The notes: generated by a model from the sequence alone, not told the origin. Shown: positions 1 to 9,514, counted from the stretch's first letter. The stretch: DNA of 64,000 bases from Sphingobium terrigena (GCF_003591655.1 NZ_QVRA01000012.1:62001-126000); one strand, 5' to 3'. Made by a program: numbers and translations.

Positions 1-2108
1 ATTTCATCGAGCGCAAAGACCAACAGTTTGCGATTCTCACCGATCACCGCGACGCTGTCCGCCCCCGGCGCGACCGGGCGGATGACAGCCAGCTTCGCGC
101 CGGTGCGGATGTTGACAACCTGACGTCCTTTGCGAGTCTCGGCCATGATCTCCGCCACCGCCGCAATGAAGCCGCGTCCGTCGGAGGAGGCGAGCAACAG
201 GTCCGTGCCGGTCCGTGCAGGCATGAAGGCGACGATCGTGCCTTCATTGTCCATGTCCACCAGCGACCGCACGGGATCACCAAAGCCACGTCCGCCCGGC
301 AATTTGTCCGACCCCAGCGTGTAGATCCGGCCGGTGGAGGTGGCGAGCAGTAGCTTGTCGGTGGTGTAGGCGTGAAAGGCAAATTGCGGGCCGTCGCCTT
401 CCTTGAATTTCAGCGTGTCGGCGGCGGCCAGATCGCGATGACCGCTCATCGCCCTGATCCAGCCGCGTTCGGACAGGATGACGGTGATCGGTTCGCGTTC
501 GATCATCGCCTCCAGCGGGATTTCCCGCGCGGGTCCGGCTTCCTCCACCAATGTGCGGCGATGGCCCAGTAGCGTATCCGGGCCATAGCGCTTGCGCAGC
601 GCGGCGATATCACGCTTCAGCTTGGCGCACTGGCGCTGCGGGTTTTCGACCAGCTTTTGCAGATCGTCCCGCTCCGCCACCAGATCGGCATGTTCGCGGC
701 GCAACTCCATCTCTTCCAGCTTGCGCAGCGAACGCAGCCGCATGTTGAGAATGGCTTCGGCCTGCCGGTCTGTCAGGGCAAATTCGTCCATCATCACCAG
801 CTTCGGCTCATCCTCGGTACGGATGATCTCGATCACCCGGTCGAGATTGAGATAGGCGATGATATAGCCGTCGAGCAGTTCGAGCCGGTCGGCGATCTTG
901 GCGAGGCGATGCTGGGCGCGACGGACCAGCACGTCGATCTGATGCTTGAGCCATTCGACCAGCACGGCGCGCAGCCCCAGCACGCGCGGCGTATGGGTGG
1001 CGTCCAGGACGTTCAGATTGAGCGGGAAGCGGTTTTCCAGATCGGTCAGTCGGTAGAGACTGTCTTTGAGCACCTGCGGATCGACATTGCGCGTCTTGGG
1101 CGTGATGACGATGCGGATCGTCTCATCGCTTTCGTCGCGGACATCCTCCAGGATCGGCAGCTTCTTGTCGTTGATGATCCCGGCAATCTGCTCGATCAGC
1201 TTGCCCTTCTGCACCTGATAGGGGATTTCGCTGACAACCAGTTGCCAGGTGCCGCCGCCCAGCTTTTCGATACCGGTTGGTTCCCAGACGCCCTGATCAT
1301 CCTTGCCGGTGGAAAAGCGCGCGCGGGTGCGAAACGCGCCGCGCCCGGTGGCATAGGCTTCGGCGATGATCGCCGGGCTATCCACCAGCACGCCACCAGT
1401 GGGAAAGTCCGGCCCCTTCACCACCGCCATCAGCGCGGCATGTGTCGTATCGGGATCGTCGATCAGCAAGGCTGCTGCATCAAGGATTTCGGTGACATTG
1501 TGTGGCGGGATGCTGGTCGCCATGCCGACCGCAATGCCGCTGGCCCCGTTGGCGAGGAGATTGGGGAAGAGGCCGGGGAAAATCTCCGGCTCTTCATCTT
1601 CGCCATTATAGGTGGGGCGGAAATCGACCGTGCCTTCGTCCAGCCCCGCCATCAGATCGGCGGCGGGCTGGGTCAGGCGCGCTTCGGTGTAACGCATGGC
1701 GGCCGCATTATCGCCATCGATATTGCCGAAATTGCCCTGCCCGTCGACCAATGGTGTGCGCAGGACGAAATCCTGCGCCAGCCGCACCATCGCGTCATAG
1801 ACGCTGCTGTCGCCATGGGGATGATATTTGCCGATGACATCGCCCACGACGCGGGCGCATTTCTTGTAACTGGTGCCGTTGCGGGCGGGATTGGCGACCA
1901 GCACATCGGGCGACGCGCCGGACGGTTCCATCTTGAGCAGCCGCATCGCCCAGAGCAGGCGACGATGCACCGGTTTCAGCCCGTCGCGCAGATCCGGCAG
2001 CGATCGCGCCGTGATGGTGGACAGCGCATAGACGAGATAGCGTTGCGACAGCGCAGCGTCGAACGGATGGTCCTTGATACTGTCGAAGGGATCGCGAAAA
2101 TCGGTCAT
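1..2108 (-). CDS. parC: DNA topoisomerase IV subunit A, partial (3' end outside window)
   Basis: ParC is the DNA-breaking and rejoining subunit of topoisomerase IV, which with ParE unlinks replicated chromosomes in the cytoplasm. Reverse translation from the ATG at 2108 gives a gyrase A-type N-terminus ([20 protein letters not shown]), then [35 protein letters not shown], a GKYHPHGD motif and [12 protein letters not shown], whose Tyr is the expected catalytic residue. The frame stays open to base 1, giving about 702 codons; the family is normally about 750 residues, so only the end of the C-terminal domain is missing. The partner parE is in the same window at 21375. ccdA-ccdB lie just upstream on the same strand, with 52 bases between ccdB and this start. 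Confidence 0.96.
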   Translation of the reverse strand, partial: MTDFRDPFDSIKDHPFDAALSQRYLVYALSTITARSLPDLRDGLKPVHRRLLWAMRLLKMEPSGASPDVLVANPARNGTSYKKCARVVGDVIGKYHPHGDSSVYDAMVRLAQDFVLRTPLVDGQGNFGNIDGDNAAAMRYTEARLTQPAADLMAGLDEGTVDFRPTYNGEDEEPEIFPGLFPNLLANGASGIAVGMATSIPPHNVTEILDAAALLIDDPDTTHAALMAVVKGPDFPTGGVLVDSPAIIAEAYATGRGAFRTRARFSTGKDDQGVWEPTGIEKLGGGTWQLVVSEIPYQVQKGKLIEQIAGIINDKKLPILEDVRDESDETIRIVITPKTRNVDPQVLKDSLYRLTDLENRFPLNLNVLDATHTPRVLGLRAVLVEWLKHQIDVLVRRAQHRLAKIADRLELLDGYIIAYLNLDRVIEIIRTEDEPKLVMMDEFALTDRQAEAILNMRLRSLRKLEEMELRREHADLVAERDDLQKLVENPQRQCAKLKRDIAALRKRYGPDTLLGHRRTLVEEAGPAREIPLEAMIEREPITVILSERGWIRAMSGHRDLAAADTLKFKEGDGPQFAFHAYTTDKLLLATSTGRIYTLGSDKLPGGRGFGDPVRSLVDMDNEGTIVAFMPARTGTDLLLASSDGRGFIAAVAEIMAETRKGRQVVNIRTGAKLAVIRPVAPGADSVAVIGENRKLLVFALDE

Positions 2109-2160
2109 TACAGGCGGGATAGCAGGCAGATGAAAGGAACGGAACGGGAATTTCGCAGGA

Positions 2161-2457
2161 TCAGAAACCGGTCAAAAGTATGTCGAGTGCGCGCATAATG
2201 TCATCCTGACGGTGGTGCAGCATCGCAACGGGTTGTTTCAACAGTCGTGAATGGACAGCCCCGGCCAGATGCGTTGCCATCATCAGCCGCTCACGCTCTA
2301 TATCGAAGCAGGGGTGCAGCGCCGGCAGGGCGGCTGGCATTTCATCGGGCGGCAATAGCGGAACGACCAGACGGGTTCCCAGATGATCGACATGATCGCT
2401 CTGGCAATCGAGGACCAGGCCCCGATCCGGGAGCCGGTACACGCCAAAGCGCGCCAT
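2161..2457 (-). CDS. ccdB: CcdB-family toxin
   Basis: This 98-residue protein resembles CcdB, the toxin of a type II toxin-antitoxin pair that poisons DNA gyrase. It starts MARFGVYRLPDRGLVLDCQS and carries the family-like LVVPLLPPDEMPAALPALHP segment and a C-terminal DDIMRALDILLTGF helix; F-plasmid CcdB is 101 residues. It overlaps the preceding antitoxin gene by one base (TGATG), which suggests translational coupling. Its stop is 52 bases before the parC start on the same strand, so the toxin gene could be co-transcribed with a topoisomerase gene. That last point is inference from spacing only. Confidence 0.88.
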   Translation of the reverse strand: MARFGVYRLPDRGLVLDCQSDHVDHLGTRLVVPLLPPDEMPAALPALHPCFDIERERLMMATHLAGAVHSRLLKQPVAMLHHRQDDIMRALDILLTGF

Positions 2458-2705
2458 CAGAACTGCCGATATTTGTCGAGCGGCAGCTCGTTATTCTCGG
2501 CCCAGAGGTTCCATGCTGCGATCGCCTCCTTATTCTCCTCCTGCCAGCGTCTTCCGCGTTCGGCGGCGATTTCCTTGCGCAGCGCATCTTCGCATGTGCG
2601 TGACAGATTGATCCCCAAATCTCGCGCATCCGTGACAAGCCCCGCGTCCAGCGACAGGTTGGTGGCCTTGCGCGTGGCGAAGCCTTCACGGTCGTGGCGG
2701 GTCAT
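2457..2705 (-). CDS. ccdA: CcdA-family antitoxin
   Basis: This 82-residue protein is the likely antitoxin of CcdB. It has a short N-terminal region with a ribbon-helix-helix-like pattern (KATNLSLDAGLVTDARDLGI, NLSRTCEDALRKEIAAE), as in CcdA, which binds its own operator. The C-terminal half holds WQEENKEAIAAWNLWAENNE, close to the CcdA toxin-binding tail (WxxENxxAIxxxNxxVExxG). By analogy with CcdA of plasmid F, the pair should autoregulate from the region between 2706 and 2745. The gene ends one base into ccdB. Confidence 0.9.
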   Translation of the reverse strand: MTRHDREGFATRKATNLSLDAGLVTDARDLGINLSRTCEDALRKEIAAERGRRWQEENKEAIAAWNLWAENNELPLDKYRQF

Positions 2706-2745
2706 GGACAGAATCCTTCATGAATCATGCGCATGAACATACGCA

Positions 2746-3672
2746 TCATGCGTCACGGGGCAAGTAGCGTCCCTCCGGGTCGTCAGCGATGGCGGCGGCA
2801 AATTCGGCGCTGATCCAGTCGCGAAACGCCTTCACCTTGGGCGTGTTGCGGGCGTGGGGCGGATAGACGATCCAGTAGCTGGCAAATTCGCGGACATAGG
2901 AGGGCATGGCCTCGACCAGCAGGCCCGCCTCCACCTCCGCCTTCCACAGAAACAGGTTGAGGATGGCGATCCCCTGCCCGCCAATCGCGGCGCGGCCTTC
3001 CATCACCTGACTGTCAAGCGCGATGCCGGGCGGCCCGTCAGCCGGGTCAGCCTCCACCCCCATGGCCGCGAACCATTCATGCCACCACATGTCATCGGGC
3101 GACAGGCGCGGCAGGGCGTGGAGCGCCCGCGCATCGGCGACGGGGCCGTTGCGTTCCAACCAGGCCGGGCTGCACATCGGCGCGAGGCGATTGTGGGTCA
3201 GCAGCCGTGCCTCCAGCCCCGGCCAGTCGCCCTTCCCGCCGCGGATCGCAAGGTCCGCCCCGGCACGGGCGAGATCGACCACGGCATCCTCCGCCTGAAT
3301 CCGCACCGCCAGCCCCGGATGCCGCATCTGGAACGCACCGATCCGGGGCGCGAGCCAGAGATGGGCAAAGCTGTTGGTGCAACTGATGGTGAGGACGATC
3401 GAATGGTCCTGCGCCAATGCGGCGAAACCCTGCCGCATCTGATCGAAAGCGCGGATGATGACCGGCGCGATCTCCCGCCCCTTGTCGGTCAAAAGCACAC
3501 GGCGACCGGCGCGCTGGAACAGGCTCAGCCCCAGCCGTTCCTCCAGCAATTTGATCTGATAGCTGACGGCAGCCTGGGTCATGCCCAGTTCGTTTGCGGC
3601 TGCCGTGAAATTTTCGAGCCGGGCGGCAGCCTCGAACACGCGGACGGCGGAGAGCGGGGGCAGGACGGACAT
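2746..3672 (-). CDS. LysR-family transcriptional regulator (GcvA-like)
   Basis: This is a 308-residue LysR-type regulator. The N-terminal winged helix-turn-helix (residues 1-60) includes LPPLSAVRVFEAAARLENFT and AANELGMTQAAVSYQIKLLE, typical of the GcvA/AmpR branch. A periplasmic-binding-protein-like effector domain follows, with SCTNSFAHLWLAPRIGAFQ and RAGADLAIRGGKGDW. The start was set at the ATG just before SVLPPLSAVRV; the frame is open upstream to 3756, which would add 28 residues unlike the family. It is transcribed divergently from a small gene at 3790. The effector and targets cannot be told from the sequence. Confidence 0.9.
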   Translation of the reverse strand: MSVLPPLSAVRVFEAAARLENFTAAANELGMTQAAVSYQIKLLEERLGLSLFQRAGRRVLLTDKGREIAPVIIRAFDQMRQGFAALAQDHSIVLTISCTNSFAHLWLAPRIGAFQMRHPGLAVRIQAEDAVVDLARAGADLAIRGGKGDWPGLEARLLTHNRLAPMCSPAWLERNGPVADARALHALPRLSPDDMWWHEWFAAMGVEADPADGPPGIALDSQVMEGRAAIGGQGIAILNLFLWKAEVEAGLLVEAMPSYVREFASYWIVYPPHARNTPKVKAFRDWISAEFAAAIADDPEGRYLPRDA

Positions 3673-3789
3673 GGCTTTGCATAAGGCAGGCTTATAATCG
3701 CTGTCCATGCTTTTGTTGGTGATCGCTACGGAAACGGCGCATTGGCGGTTGCGCAAAGCTGCACCATTTCAATCGAAAGGATCGCGACC

Positions 3790-3948
3790 ATGCGCGACCA
3801 GTATGACGCCCAGTTGTGGACTGAAAATCATGTCGAAGCCAGCGCCGGGATCGACCGGCTGATCGCCCGGATCATGCAGGCTTTCCGCGTATTGCACTGC
3901 ATAAACTGGTCGGCTCCCTGGTCCGACGAGGGCCGGTGCGGCGCGTAA
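3790..3948 (+). CDS. small hypothetical protein (52 aa)
   Basis: A 52-residue reading frame starts at an ATG preceded by a purine-rich AAAGGA about 8 bases upstream. The protein begins MRDQYDAQLWTENHVEASAG, continues with an amphipathic helix (IDRLIARIMQAFRVLHCI) and ends with an aromatic, acidic tail (NWSAPWSDEGRCGA). It is divergent from the LysR gene and could be its target, but nothing shows that. I do not recognise a family. An in-frame start at 3742 is possible but lacks a clear ribosome binding site. Confidence 0.5.
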   Translation: MRDQYDAQLWTENHVEASAGIDRLIARIMQAFRVLHCINWSAPWSDEGRCGA

Positions 3949-3997
3949 AATCGAGAATGGGGGTTGCGGATCGCGGGCGAGACGCCACTTTGCGCCC

Positions 3998-4744
3998 GTG
4001 CTCGATCATCCCCTTCCCCCGCCCCCGCCCGCGCTGTTGACCGGTGCCGCGCTGTTTCTGGATTTTGACGGGACGCTGACGCCCATTAGCGCGACCCCAG
4101 ACGGGGTGATCGTGGACGATGGCCTGGTGCCGTTGCTCCTGACGCTGCGGGAGCGGCTGGACGGGCGTCTGGCGATCGTCAGTGGACGGTCGGTTGAAAC
4201 ATTGCGCGCGCTGGGCTTTGGCGATTTCCTGCTGGCGGGAACGCATGGGCTGGAATTTGCGCGGCCCGGCGGCGCGGTCGAGGCGCCACCGCGCCCGGCG
4301 GCGATTGACGATGTCGAAGCCGCCTTCCATGCCTTTGCCGCCGATAAGCCTGGCGTGCTGGTCGAACGCAAGTCGATCAGCGTCGGGCTGCACTATCGCG
4401 GCGCGCCGGTCTGGCAGGATGCGGCCCATGCGCTGGCACGCCAGTGGGCGAATCATGATGGACTGGCGCTCCAGCAGGGCAAAATGCTCTATGAGCTGCG
4501 GCCCGATGGCGCCGACAAGGGCAGCGCGGTCCATGCGCTGATGGCGCAGGGGCCGATGGCGGGCGGCGTGCCTGTCTTTATCGGCGACGATGTGACCGAT
4601 GAAGAAGGCTTTGCCGCCGCCGCCGATCTGGGCGGGGCCGGCATATTGGTCGGGCCGAAGCGGGCGACATACGCGGCATATAGTTTGGAACAGGTTGCGG
4701 CCGTCAGGCATTATCTGGCTGAAGGGGTCTCGCGGCTCGGCTGA
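3998..4744 (+). CDS. otsB: Trehalose-6-phosphate phosphatase
   Basis: OtsB dephosphorylates trehalose-6-phosphate in the second step of trehalose synthesis. This 248-residue HAD-superfamily protein has the nucleophile motif LFLDFDGTLTPI near residue 20, the second motif LAIVSGRS near 64, the family-typical GTHGLEFARPGG and the acidic motif IGDDVTDEEGF near 192. The start is GTG in a very proline-rich N-terminus (LDHPLPPPPPALL). A GH15 hydrolase begins 30 bases downstream and otsA follows that, so the three form an operon in the unusual order otsB, GH15, otsA. The substrate is secured by the presence of otsA. Confidence 0.94.
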   Translation: MLDHPLPPPPPALLTGAALFLDFDGTLTPISATPDGVIVDDGLVPLLLTLRERLDGRLAIVSGRSVETLRALGFGDFLLAGTHGLEFARPGGAVEAPPRPAAIDDVEAAFHAFAADKPGVLVERKSISVGLHYRGAPVWQDAAHALARQWANHDGLALQQGKMLYELRPDGADKGSAVHALMAQGPMAGGVPVFIGDDVTDEEGFAAAADLGGAGILVGPKRATYAAYSLEQVAAVRHYLAEGVSRLG

Positions 4745-4773
4745 TCCGCGCCCCCTCCACCAGCCAGATATGC

Positions 4774-6618
4774 ATGAGGGGCAGACCGATAAACAGCATC
4801 CACCACCCGATATTGGGCGGCGACGCCCGCACGTTGGACCTTTGGCCGATCGGCAATTGCCAGGCGTCGGCCTTGATCGACCGCGCCGGTCGCATGGTGT
4901 GGGCCTGCGTCCCGCGCGTCGATGGCGATCCGGTCTTTTCCGCGCTGCTGGACGATGTCGAATGGGAGGATGACGCGGCGCGCGGCTTCTGGGCGATCGA
5001 GCTGGAAAATTGCGTTGCGGTGGAGCAGCATTATCTGCGCAATACGCCGGTGCTGGTCACGCGGCAGAGCGATGCGCAGGGCAATGCGATCGAGATTTTC
5101 GATTTCTGCCCGCGCCACAAGCATAAGGGCCGTATGTATCGGCCGGTCGCCTTTGCGCGGATCGTGCGCCCGGTGGCCGGTTCGCCGCGCATCAGGGTGC
5201 GTTTGCGGCCCACGACGGCGTGGAATGCGGAAAGCGTGCCTATCAGCTATGGCTCCAACCATATCCGCATGGTGCTATCCTATATGGCGATGCGGGTGTC
5301 GACCGATGCGCCCATTGGCCTGATCGCGCAGGAAAGCTGGTTCCGGCTGGAACAGGATGCGCATTTCTTCATGGGACCGGACGAGGGTTTTTCCGATGCG
5401 CTGCGCCCGGCGATCGAGCGGATGCTGGACGACACGATCGAGGAGTGGCGGCTGTGGGTGCGGGGTCTTGCGATTCCGGCGGAATGGCAGGAGGCGGTCA
5501 TCCGATCCGCCATCACGCTGAAATTGTGCCAGCATGAAGAGACTGGCGCGATCGTCGCGGCGCTGACGACCAGCATCCCCGAACATGCCGATTCGGGACG
5601 GAACTGGGACTATCGCTACTGCTGGGTGCGCGACGCTTATTATACGGTCGAGGCGCTCAACCGGCTGGGCGCGCTCGATGTGCTGGAATCCTATCTCGTC
5701 TATCTGCGCAACATCGTCGATGGCGCGAAGGGCGGTCATATTCAGCCGCTTTACGACGTGCGCGGCAAGGCGACGCTGACCGAATGGGAAGCCGACAAGC
5801 TGCCCGGCTATCGCGGCATGGGTCCGGTGCGGGTAGGCAATGCCGCCTATAGCCAGATCCAGCATGACGCCTATGGCCAGATCGTGCTGTCGTCGGTGCA
5901 GGGCTTTATCGACCAGCGGCTGCTGCGAATGGCGAGCCATGCCGATTTCGAGGCGCTGGAGGCGGTGGGCGAACGTGCCTGGACTGTCTATGATCAGCCC
6001 GACGCAGGCCTGTGGGAATTGCGGACCCGCGCGCATGTCCACAGCTATAGTGCGGTCATGTGCTGGGCGGCGTGCGACCGGCTGGCCCATGCGGCGCAGG
6101 CGCTCGACCTGCCGCTGCGAGCGGCGCACTGGCAGAACCGGGCCGATACGATGAAGACGCGGATCGTCGAGGCGGCGTGGCGGGCGGACAGTCAGGCGAT
6201 ATCGGCGAACTTCGAGGATGATTCGCGCGACGCATCGCTGCTGCAACTGCTCGACCTGCGCTTCCTGACGGCGGATGATCCGATGTTCATGGGCACGCTG
6301 GCAGCGCTGGAGGCGGACCTGCGGCGTGGCAATGACATGCTGCGTTACAGCACGCCCGATGATTTCGGCGAGCCGGTGACCGCGTTCAACGTCTGCACCT
6401 TCTGGCTGATCGAGGCGCTGCATCGCACGGGGCGCACCGAGGAAGCGCGCAGCCTGTTTGAGGAGATGCTGAGCCGCCGCACCGCCGCTGGATTATTGTC
6501 CGAGGACATCGATCCGGCGACCGGCGAATTGTGGGGCAATTATCCGCAAACCTATTCGCTCGTCGGCATCATCAACTGCGCCGTCCTGTTGAGCAAACCG
6601 TGGAGCGTGATGCGATGA
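4774..6618 (+). CDS. Glycoside hydrolase family 15 protein (glucoamylase/trehalase-like)
   Basis: This 614-residue protein belongs to GH15, inverting hydrolases that release glucose from alpha-glucosides; bacterial members next to otsA/otsB are often trehalases or glucoamylases. An N-terminal beta-sandwich region (residues 1-220) starts with LWPIGNCQASALIDRAGRMV. The catalytic alpha/alpha barrel has GRNWDYRYCWVRDAYYTVEA near 270, WEADKLPGYRGMGPVRVGNA near 340 and the C-terminal LLSEDIDPATGELWGNYPQT with the expected general base Glu. No signal peptide is seen, so it is probably cytoplasmic. It overlaps otsA by four bases (ATGA), indicating coupled translation. Trehalose turnover is a reasonable role, but the substrate cannot be fixed from sequence. 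Confidence 0.92.
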   Translation: MRGRPINSIHHPILGGDARTLDLWPIGNCQASALIDRAGRMVWACVPRVDGDPVFSALLDDVEWEDDAARGFWAIELENCVAVEQHYLRNTPVLVTRQSDAQGNAIEIFDFCPRHKHKGRMYRPVAFARIVRPVAGSPRIRVRLRPTTAWNAESVPISYGSNHIRMVLSYMAMRVSTDAPIGLIAQESWFRLEQDAHFFMGPDEGFSDALRPAIERMLDDTIEEWRLWVRGLAIPAEWQEAVIRSAITLKLCQHEETGAIVAALTTSIPEHADSGRNWDYRYCWVRDAYYTVEALNRLGALDVLESYLVYLRNIVDGAKGGHIQPLYDVRGKATLTEWEADKLPGYRGMGPVRVGNAAYSQIQHDAYGQIVLSSVQGFIDQRLLRMASHADFEALEAVGERAWTVYDQPDAGLWELRTRAHVHSYSAVMCWAACDRLAHAAQALDLPLRAAHWQNRADTMKTRIVEAAWRADSQAISANFEDDSRDASLLQLLDLRFLTADDPMFMGTLAALEADLRRGNDMLRYSTPDDFGEPVTAFNVCTFWLIEALHRTGRTEEARSLFEEMLSRRTAAGLLSEDIDPATGELWGNYPQTYSLVGIINCAVLLSKPWSVMR

Positions 6619-8021
6619 GCCGCCTGATAGTCATTTCCAACCGGGTGTCGCGGCCCAACAAGTCGGGCAATCAGGGCGGGCTGGCGGTCGCGCTGGCGCA
6701 GGCCTTGCGCGAAAGCCGGGGGACGTGGATCGGCTGGTCCGGCGAGGTCACCGACACTTTCACCGGCCATATCGGCTTTTCCGAGGATGATGGCGTCAAG
6801 ACGGCGACGATCGACCTGGAAGAGCAGGATGTCGACGAATATTATAATGGCTATGCCAACAAGACGCTGTGGCCGCTGTTCCATTTCCGCATCGATCTGG
6901 CCGAATATGCCCGCGATTTCGAGGGCGGCTATAACCGGGTCAACCAGCGCTTTGCCGACACCGCCGCGCCGCTGATCGAGCCGGAAGATGTCATCTGGGT
7001 CCATGATTATCACATGATCCCGCTGGGCCAGATGCTGCGCGACCGGGGCCATCGCAACAAGATGGGCTTTTTCCTGCACATTCCCTGGCCGCCGACACGG
7101 CTGCTGGTATCGCTGCCCCATCATAACAAGCTGGTCAGCACCCTGTTTGCCTATGATGTCGTGGGCTTCCATACCGAGGAATGGCTGGAATCCTTCCGCC
7201 ATTATGTCGAGCGCGAGATGGGCGGCAGCGTGAACGGCGATTTCGTTACCGTGGGCGACCGGACGATCCAGGCGGTCGCCTGCCCGATCGGCATCAATGC
7301 GAAGGAATTTGCCGAGGCCGCCGACAGCGAAGCGGCGCGCGCGATGCTCGACCAGATACGCGCCTCGCTTCAGGACCGCGCGATGATCGTTGGCGTCGAT
7401 CGGCTCGACTATAGCAAGGGGCTGGAGGAGCGATTCAACGGCTATGCCCGTTTCCTGAAGGACAATCCCGATCAGCATCGCAAGGTATTACTGACGCAGA
7501 TTGCGCCGCCGTCGCGCGGCGAGGTGGAGAGTTATCAGCAGATCCGCGCAACGCTGGACTCGCTCGCCGGGCGGATCAACGGCGAATATAGCGATGTCGA
7601 CTGGACGCCGATCCGTTACGTCAACCAAGGCTATCCGCGCGATAAGTTGGCAGGGATCTACCGCAGCGCACGCATCGGACTGGTGACGCCGCTCCGCGAC
7701 GGCATGAACCTGGTCGCCAAGGAATATGTCGCGGCGCAGGACCCGGACGATCCGGGGGTGCTGATCCTGTCGCGCTTCGCCGGCGCGGCGATGCAGCTGA
7801 AAGACGCGCTGCTGATCAATCCCTACAGCCCGGAGGAGATGTCCGACGCGATTCTCCGCGCGCTCGCCATGCCGCTGGACGAGCGCAAGCGGCGTTGGCG
7901 CGCGATGATGGACAGTGTCGAGCAGCAGGATATCAGCTGGTGGCGGCAATCCTTCACCGAACGGTTGATGGCGGTCGATCGCGATACGGCGCGGGTTGAG
8001 CCGGAGACGATGGACGGCTAG
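6615..8021 (+). CDS. otsA: Trehalose-6-phosphate synthase (UDP-forming type)
   Basis: OtsA (GT20) joins a glucose donor to glucose-6-phosphate, giving trehalose-6-phosphate for OtsB. The 468-residue protein starts MSRLIVISNRVSRPNKSGNQ, followed by GGLAVALAQALRESRGTWIG, the donor-site loop. Other signatures are WVHDYHMIPLGQML near 132, GFFLHIPWPPTRLL near 155, VDRLDYSKGLEERFNGY near 262 and VTPLRDGMNLVAKEYVAAQ near 360. The ATG at 6615 overlaps the GH15 stop by four bases. A 43-residue membrane peptide follows ten bases after the stop. Confidence 0.96.
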   Translation: MSRLIVISNRVSRPNKSGNQGGLAVALAQALRESRGTWIGWSGEVTDTFTGHIGFSEDDGVKTATIDLEEQDVDEYYNGYANKTLWPLFHFRIDLAEYARDFEGGYNRVNQRFADTAAPLIEPEDVIWVHDYHMIPLGQMLRDRGHRNKMGFFLHIPWPPTRLLVSLPHHNKLVSTLFAYDVVGFHTEEWLESFRHYVEREMGGSVNGDFVTVGDRTIQAVACPIGINAKEFAEAADSEAARAMLDQIRASLQDRAMIVGVDRLDYSKGLEERFNGYARFLKDNPDQHRKVLLTQIAPPSRGEVESYQQIRATLDSLAGRINGEYSDVDWTPIRYVNQGYPRDKLAGIYRSARIGLVTPLRDGMNLVAKEYVAAQDPDDPGVLILSRFAGAAMQLKDALLINPYSPEEMSDAILRALAMPLDERKRRWRAMMDSVEQQDISWWRQSFTERLMAVDRDTARVEPETMDG

Positions 8022-8030
8022 CATCGCCGC

Positions 8031-8162
8031 ATGATCGAGGATGATAACGAACCGCGCGGGCTGGCCGCGACCCTGCGCGCCCGGTCGGGCGTCATCATCG
8101 GTGCGGTGGGAATGGTGGCCTGGCTGGCGCTGATCTGGGCAATGTTCGGGGATGTGCTGTAG
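8031..8162 (+). CDS. 43-residue single-pass membrane peptide
   Basis: This short frame starts ten bases after otsA. It has a charged N-terminus (MIEDDNEPRGLAATLRARSG) and one strongly hydrophobic segment (VIIGAVGMVAWLALIWAMFG, residues 21-40) ending in DVL. The composition is that of a single-pass inner-membrane peptide with the N-terminus probably inside. Position suggests it is the last gene of the trehalose operon. No family is recognised and no function is proposed. Confidence 0.6.
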   Translation: MIEDDNEPRGLAATLRARSGVIIGAVGMVAWLALIWAMFGDVL

Positions 8163-8236
8163 GCGGATTTTGGTTGGCGCATCGTTGAACATTGAGCAAA
8201 TTTGTCGATGGGCCGCACCGGCCCGGAAAGGCGCTC

Positions 8237-9514
8237 ATGTTCGATCGACGTTCCTTCCTTGGCGGCGCGGCGGCAGCGGGACTGGCCCAGCCGGTCGCCG
8301 CGCAGGCGCTGGCCACCATTCCCCTACCCACCGCCGATCTCCACGGCAGGAATGAGGACGCCTATTGGGCGGCGCTGCGCCAGCAATTCCTGATCCCGGC
8401 CGATGTCGTGAACCTGAATGTCGGCACCGTCGGCTCCTCCCCCCGTCCCGTGCTGAAAGCCATTTTCGACGGGTTCGAGACGAGCGAGCAGATGACGCAG
8501 GCGGGATCGGAGGATTATCCGATCTGGGGCTATGGCTCGTGGGGGGCGTATCGCAAGCCCTTTGCCGATTTCATGGGCGCGACCGTCGATCAGATGGCGA
8601 TCCTGCGCAATTGCACCGAGGCGAACAGCTATGTCGCCAACGGGTTCGACATGAAGCTGGGCGACGAAGTGCTGATGTCGGACGAGGAACATGGGTCGGG
8701 CGAAATGCCCTGGATGCTGCGCCAGCGCCGCTATGGCGTGGTCGTCAAGAAATTCGCCATGCCCAAACCGCCAAAGGACGCGGCGGACATATTGAACCGC
8801 ATCAATGATGCGATCACGCCCAGAACCCGGATCATCTTCGTCAGCCATATCAGCACGGCGACCGGCGTGGTTTTGCCCGCCAAAGACATTGCCGCGCTTG
8901 CCCGATCAAAGGGCATCCTGTCGGCCTTTGACGGCGCTCATGCTCCCGGCATGATCAAGGTCGACCTCAACGACATCGGCTGCGACATCTATACCGGGTC
9001 GATGCACAAATGGCTGTTCGCGACCAAGGGGACCGGCTTCCTCTATCTGCGCGACGAGGATGTGATGGACCGGGTGTGGAGTACCGTCGTGACCGGCGGC
9101 TATGACGATCCGACGCGCAAGGCGGACCGTTATATGCAGATCGGATCGTCCTGCATCCCGACGCTGATGGGCCTGAACGCCGCGACTGGCTTGGCCAACG
9201 CGATCGGGATGGACCGGATCGAGGCGCGCAACCGGATGCTGGCGGACTATATCCACGATCAGATGATGAAGCGCGGCGCGCAAAGCTGGACATCGCCCGA
9301 CCCGGCGCTGCGCGGGGCGATCGCCACGGTCAATGTGCCGCCGGTGCAGCGGATGGAATTGCAGGACTGGCTGTGGACCAACCACAAGGTCCGCATCCGC
9401 GGCGGCGCACCCAGCAAGCTGCGCCTCGCAACGCCCTATTTCCTGAGCAAGGCGGACATTGACCGCTTCCTGGGGCTGTTCGACGAATTTCGGAAGATGA
9501 AGGGGATCAGTTGA
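8237..9514 (+). CDS. Tat-exported class V aminotransferase-fold PLP protein
   Basis: The 425-residue protein has a twin-arginine signal: DRRSFLGGAAAAGLAQPVAA, with RR at residues 4-5 and a likely cleavage after AQA. The mature part is a class V aminotransferase fold, similar to isopenicillin N epimerase-like proteins: DVVNLNVGTVGSSPRPVL at the N-terminus, AFDGAHAPGMIKVDL holding the PLP-pyridine Asp, and DIYTGSMHKWLFATKGTGFL with the Schiff-base Lys. The ATG at 8237 is chosen because it places the signal at the N-terminus. A periplasmic PLP enzyme exported folded with cofactor is plausible; the substrate is unknown. Confidence 0.88.
   Translation: MFDRRSFLGGAAAAGLAQPVAAQALATIPLPTADLHGRNEDAYWAALRQQFLIPADVVNLNVGTVGSSPRPVLKAIFDGFETSEQMTQAGSEDYPIWGYGSWGAYRKPFADFMGATVDQMAILRNCTEANSYVANGFDMKLGDEVLMSDEEHGSGEMPWMLRQRRYGVVVKKFAMPKPPKDAADILNRINDAITPRTRIIFVSHISTATGVVLPAKDIAALARSKGILSAFDGAHAPGMIKVDLNDIGCDIYTGSMHKWLFATKGTGFLYLRDEDVMDRVWSTVVTGGYDDPTRKADRYMQIGSSCIPTLMGLNAATGLANAIGMDRIEARNRMLADYIHDQMMKRGAQSWTSPDPALRGAIATVNVPPVQRMELQDWLWTNHKVRIRGGAPSKLRLATPYFLSKADIDRFLGLFDEFRKMKGIS

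Noticed and set aside
657..2198. Long plus-strand frame of 513 codons
   Set aside because: It is antisense to parC, which has clear family motifs on the minus strand; high-GC third positions keep the opposite frame open.
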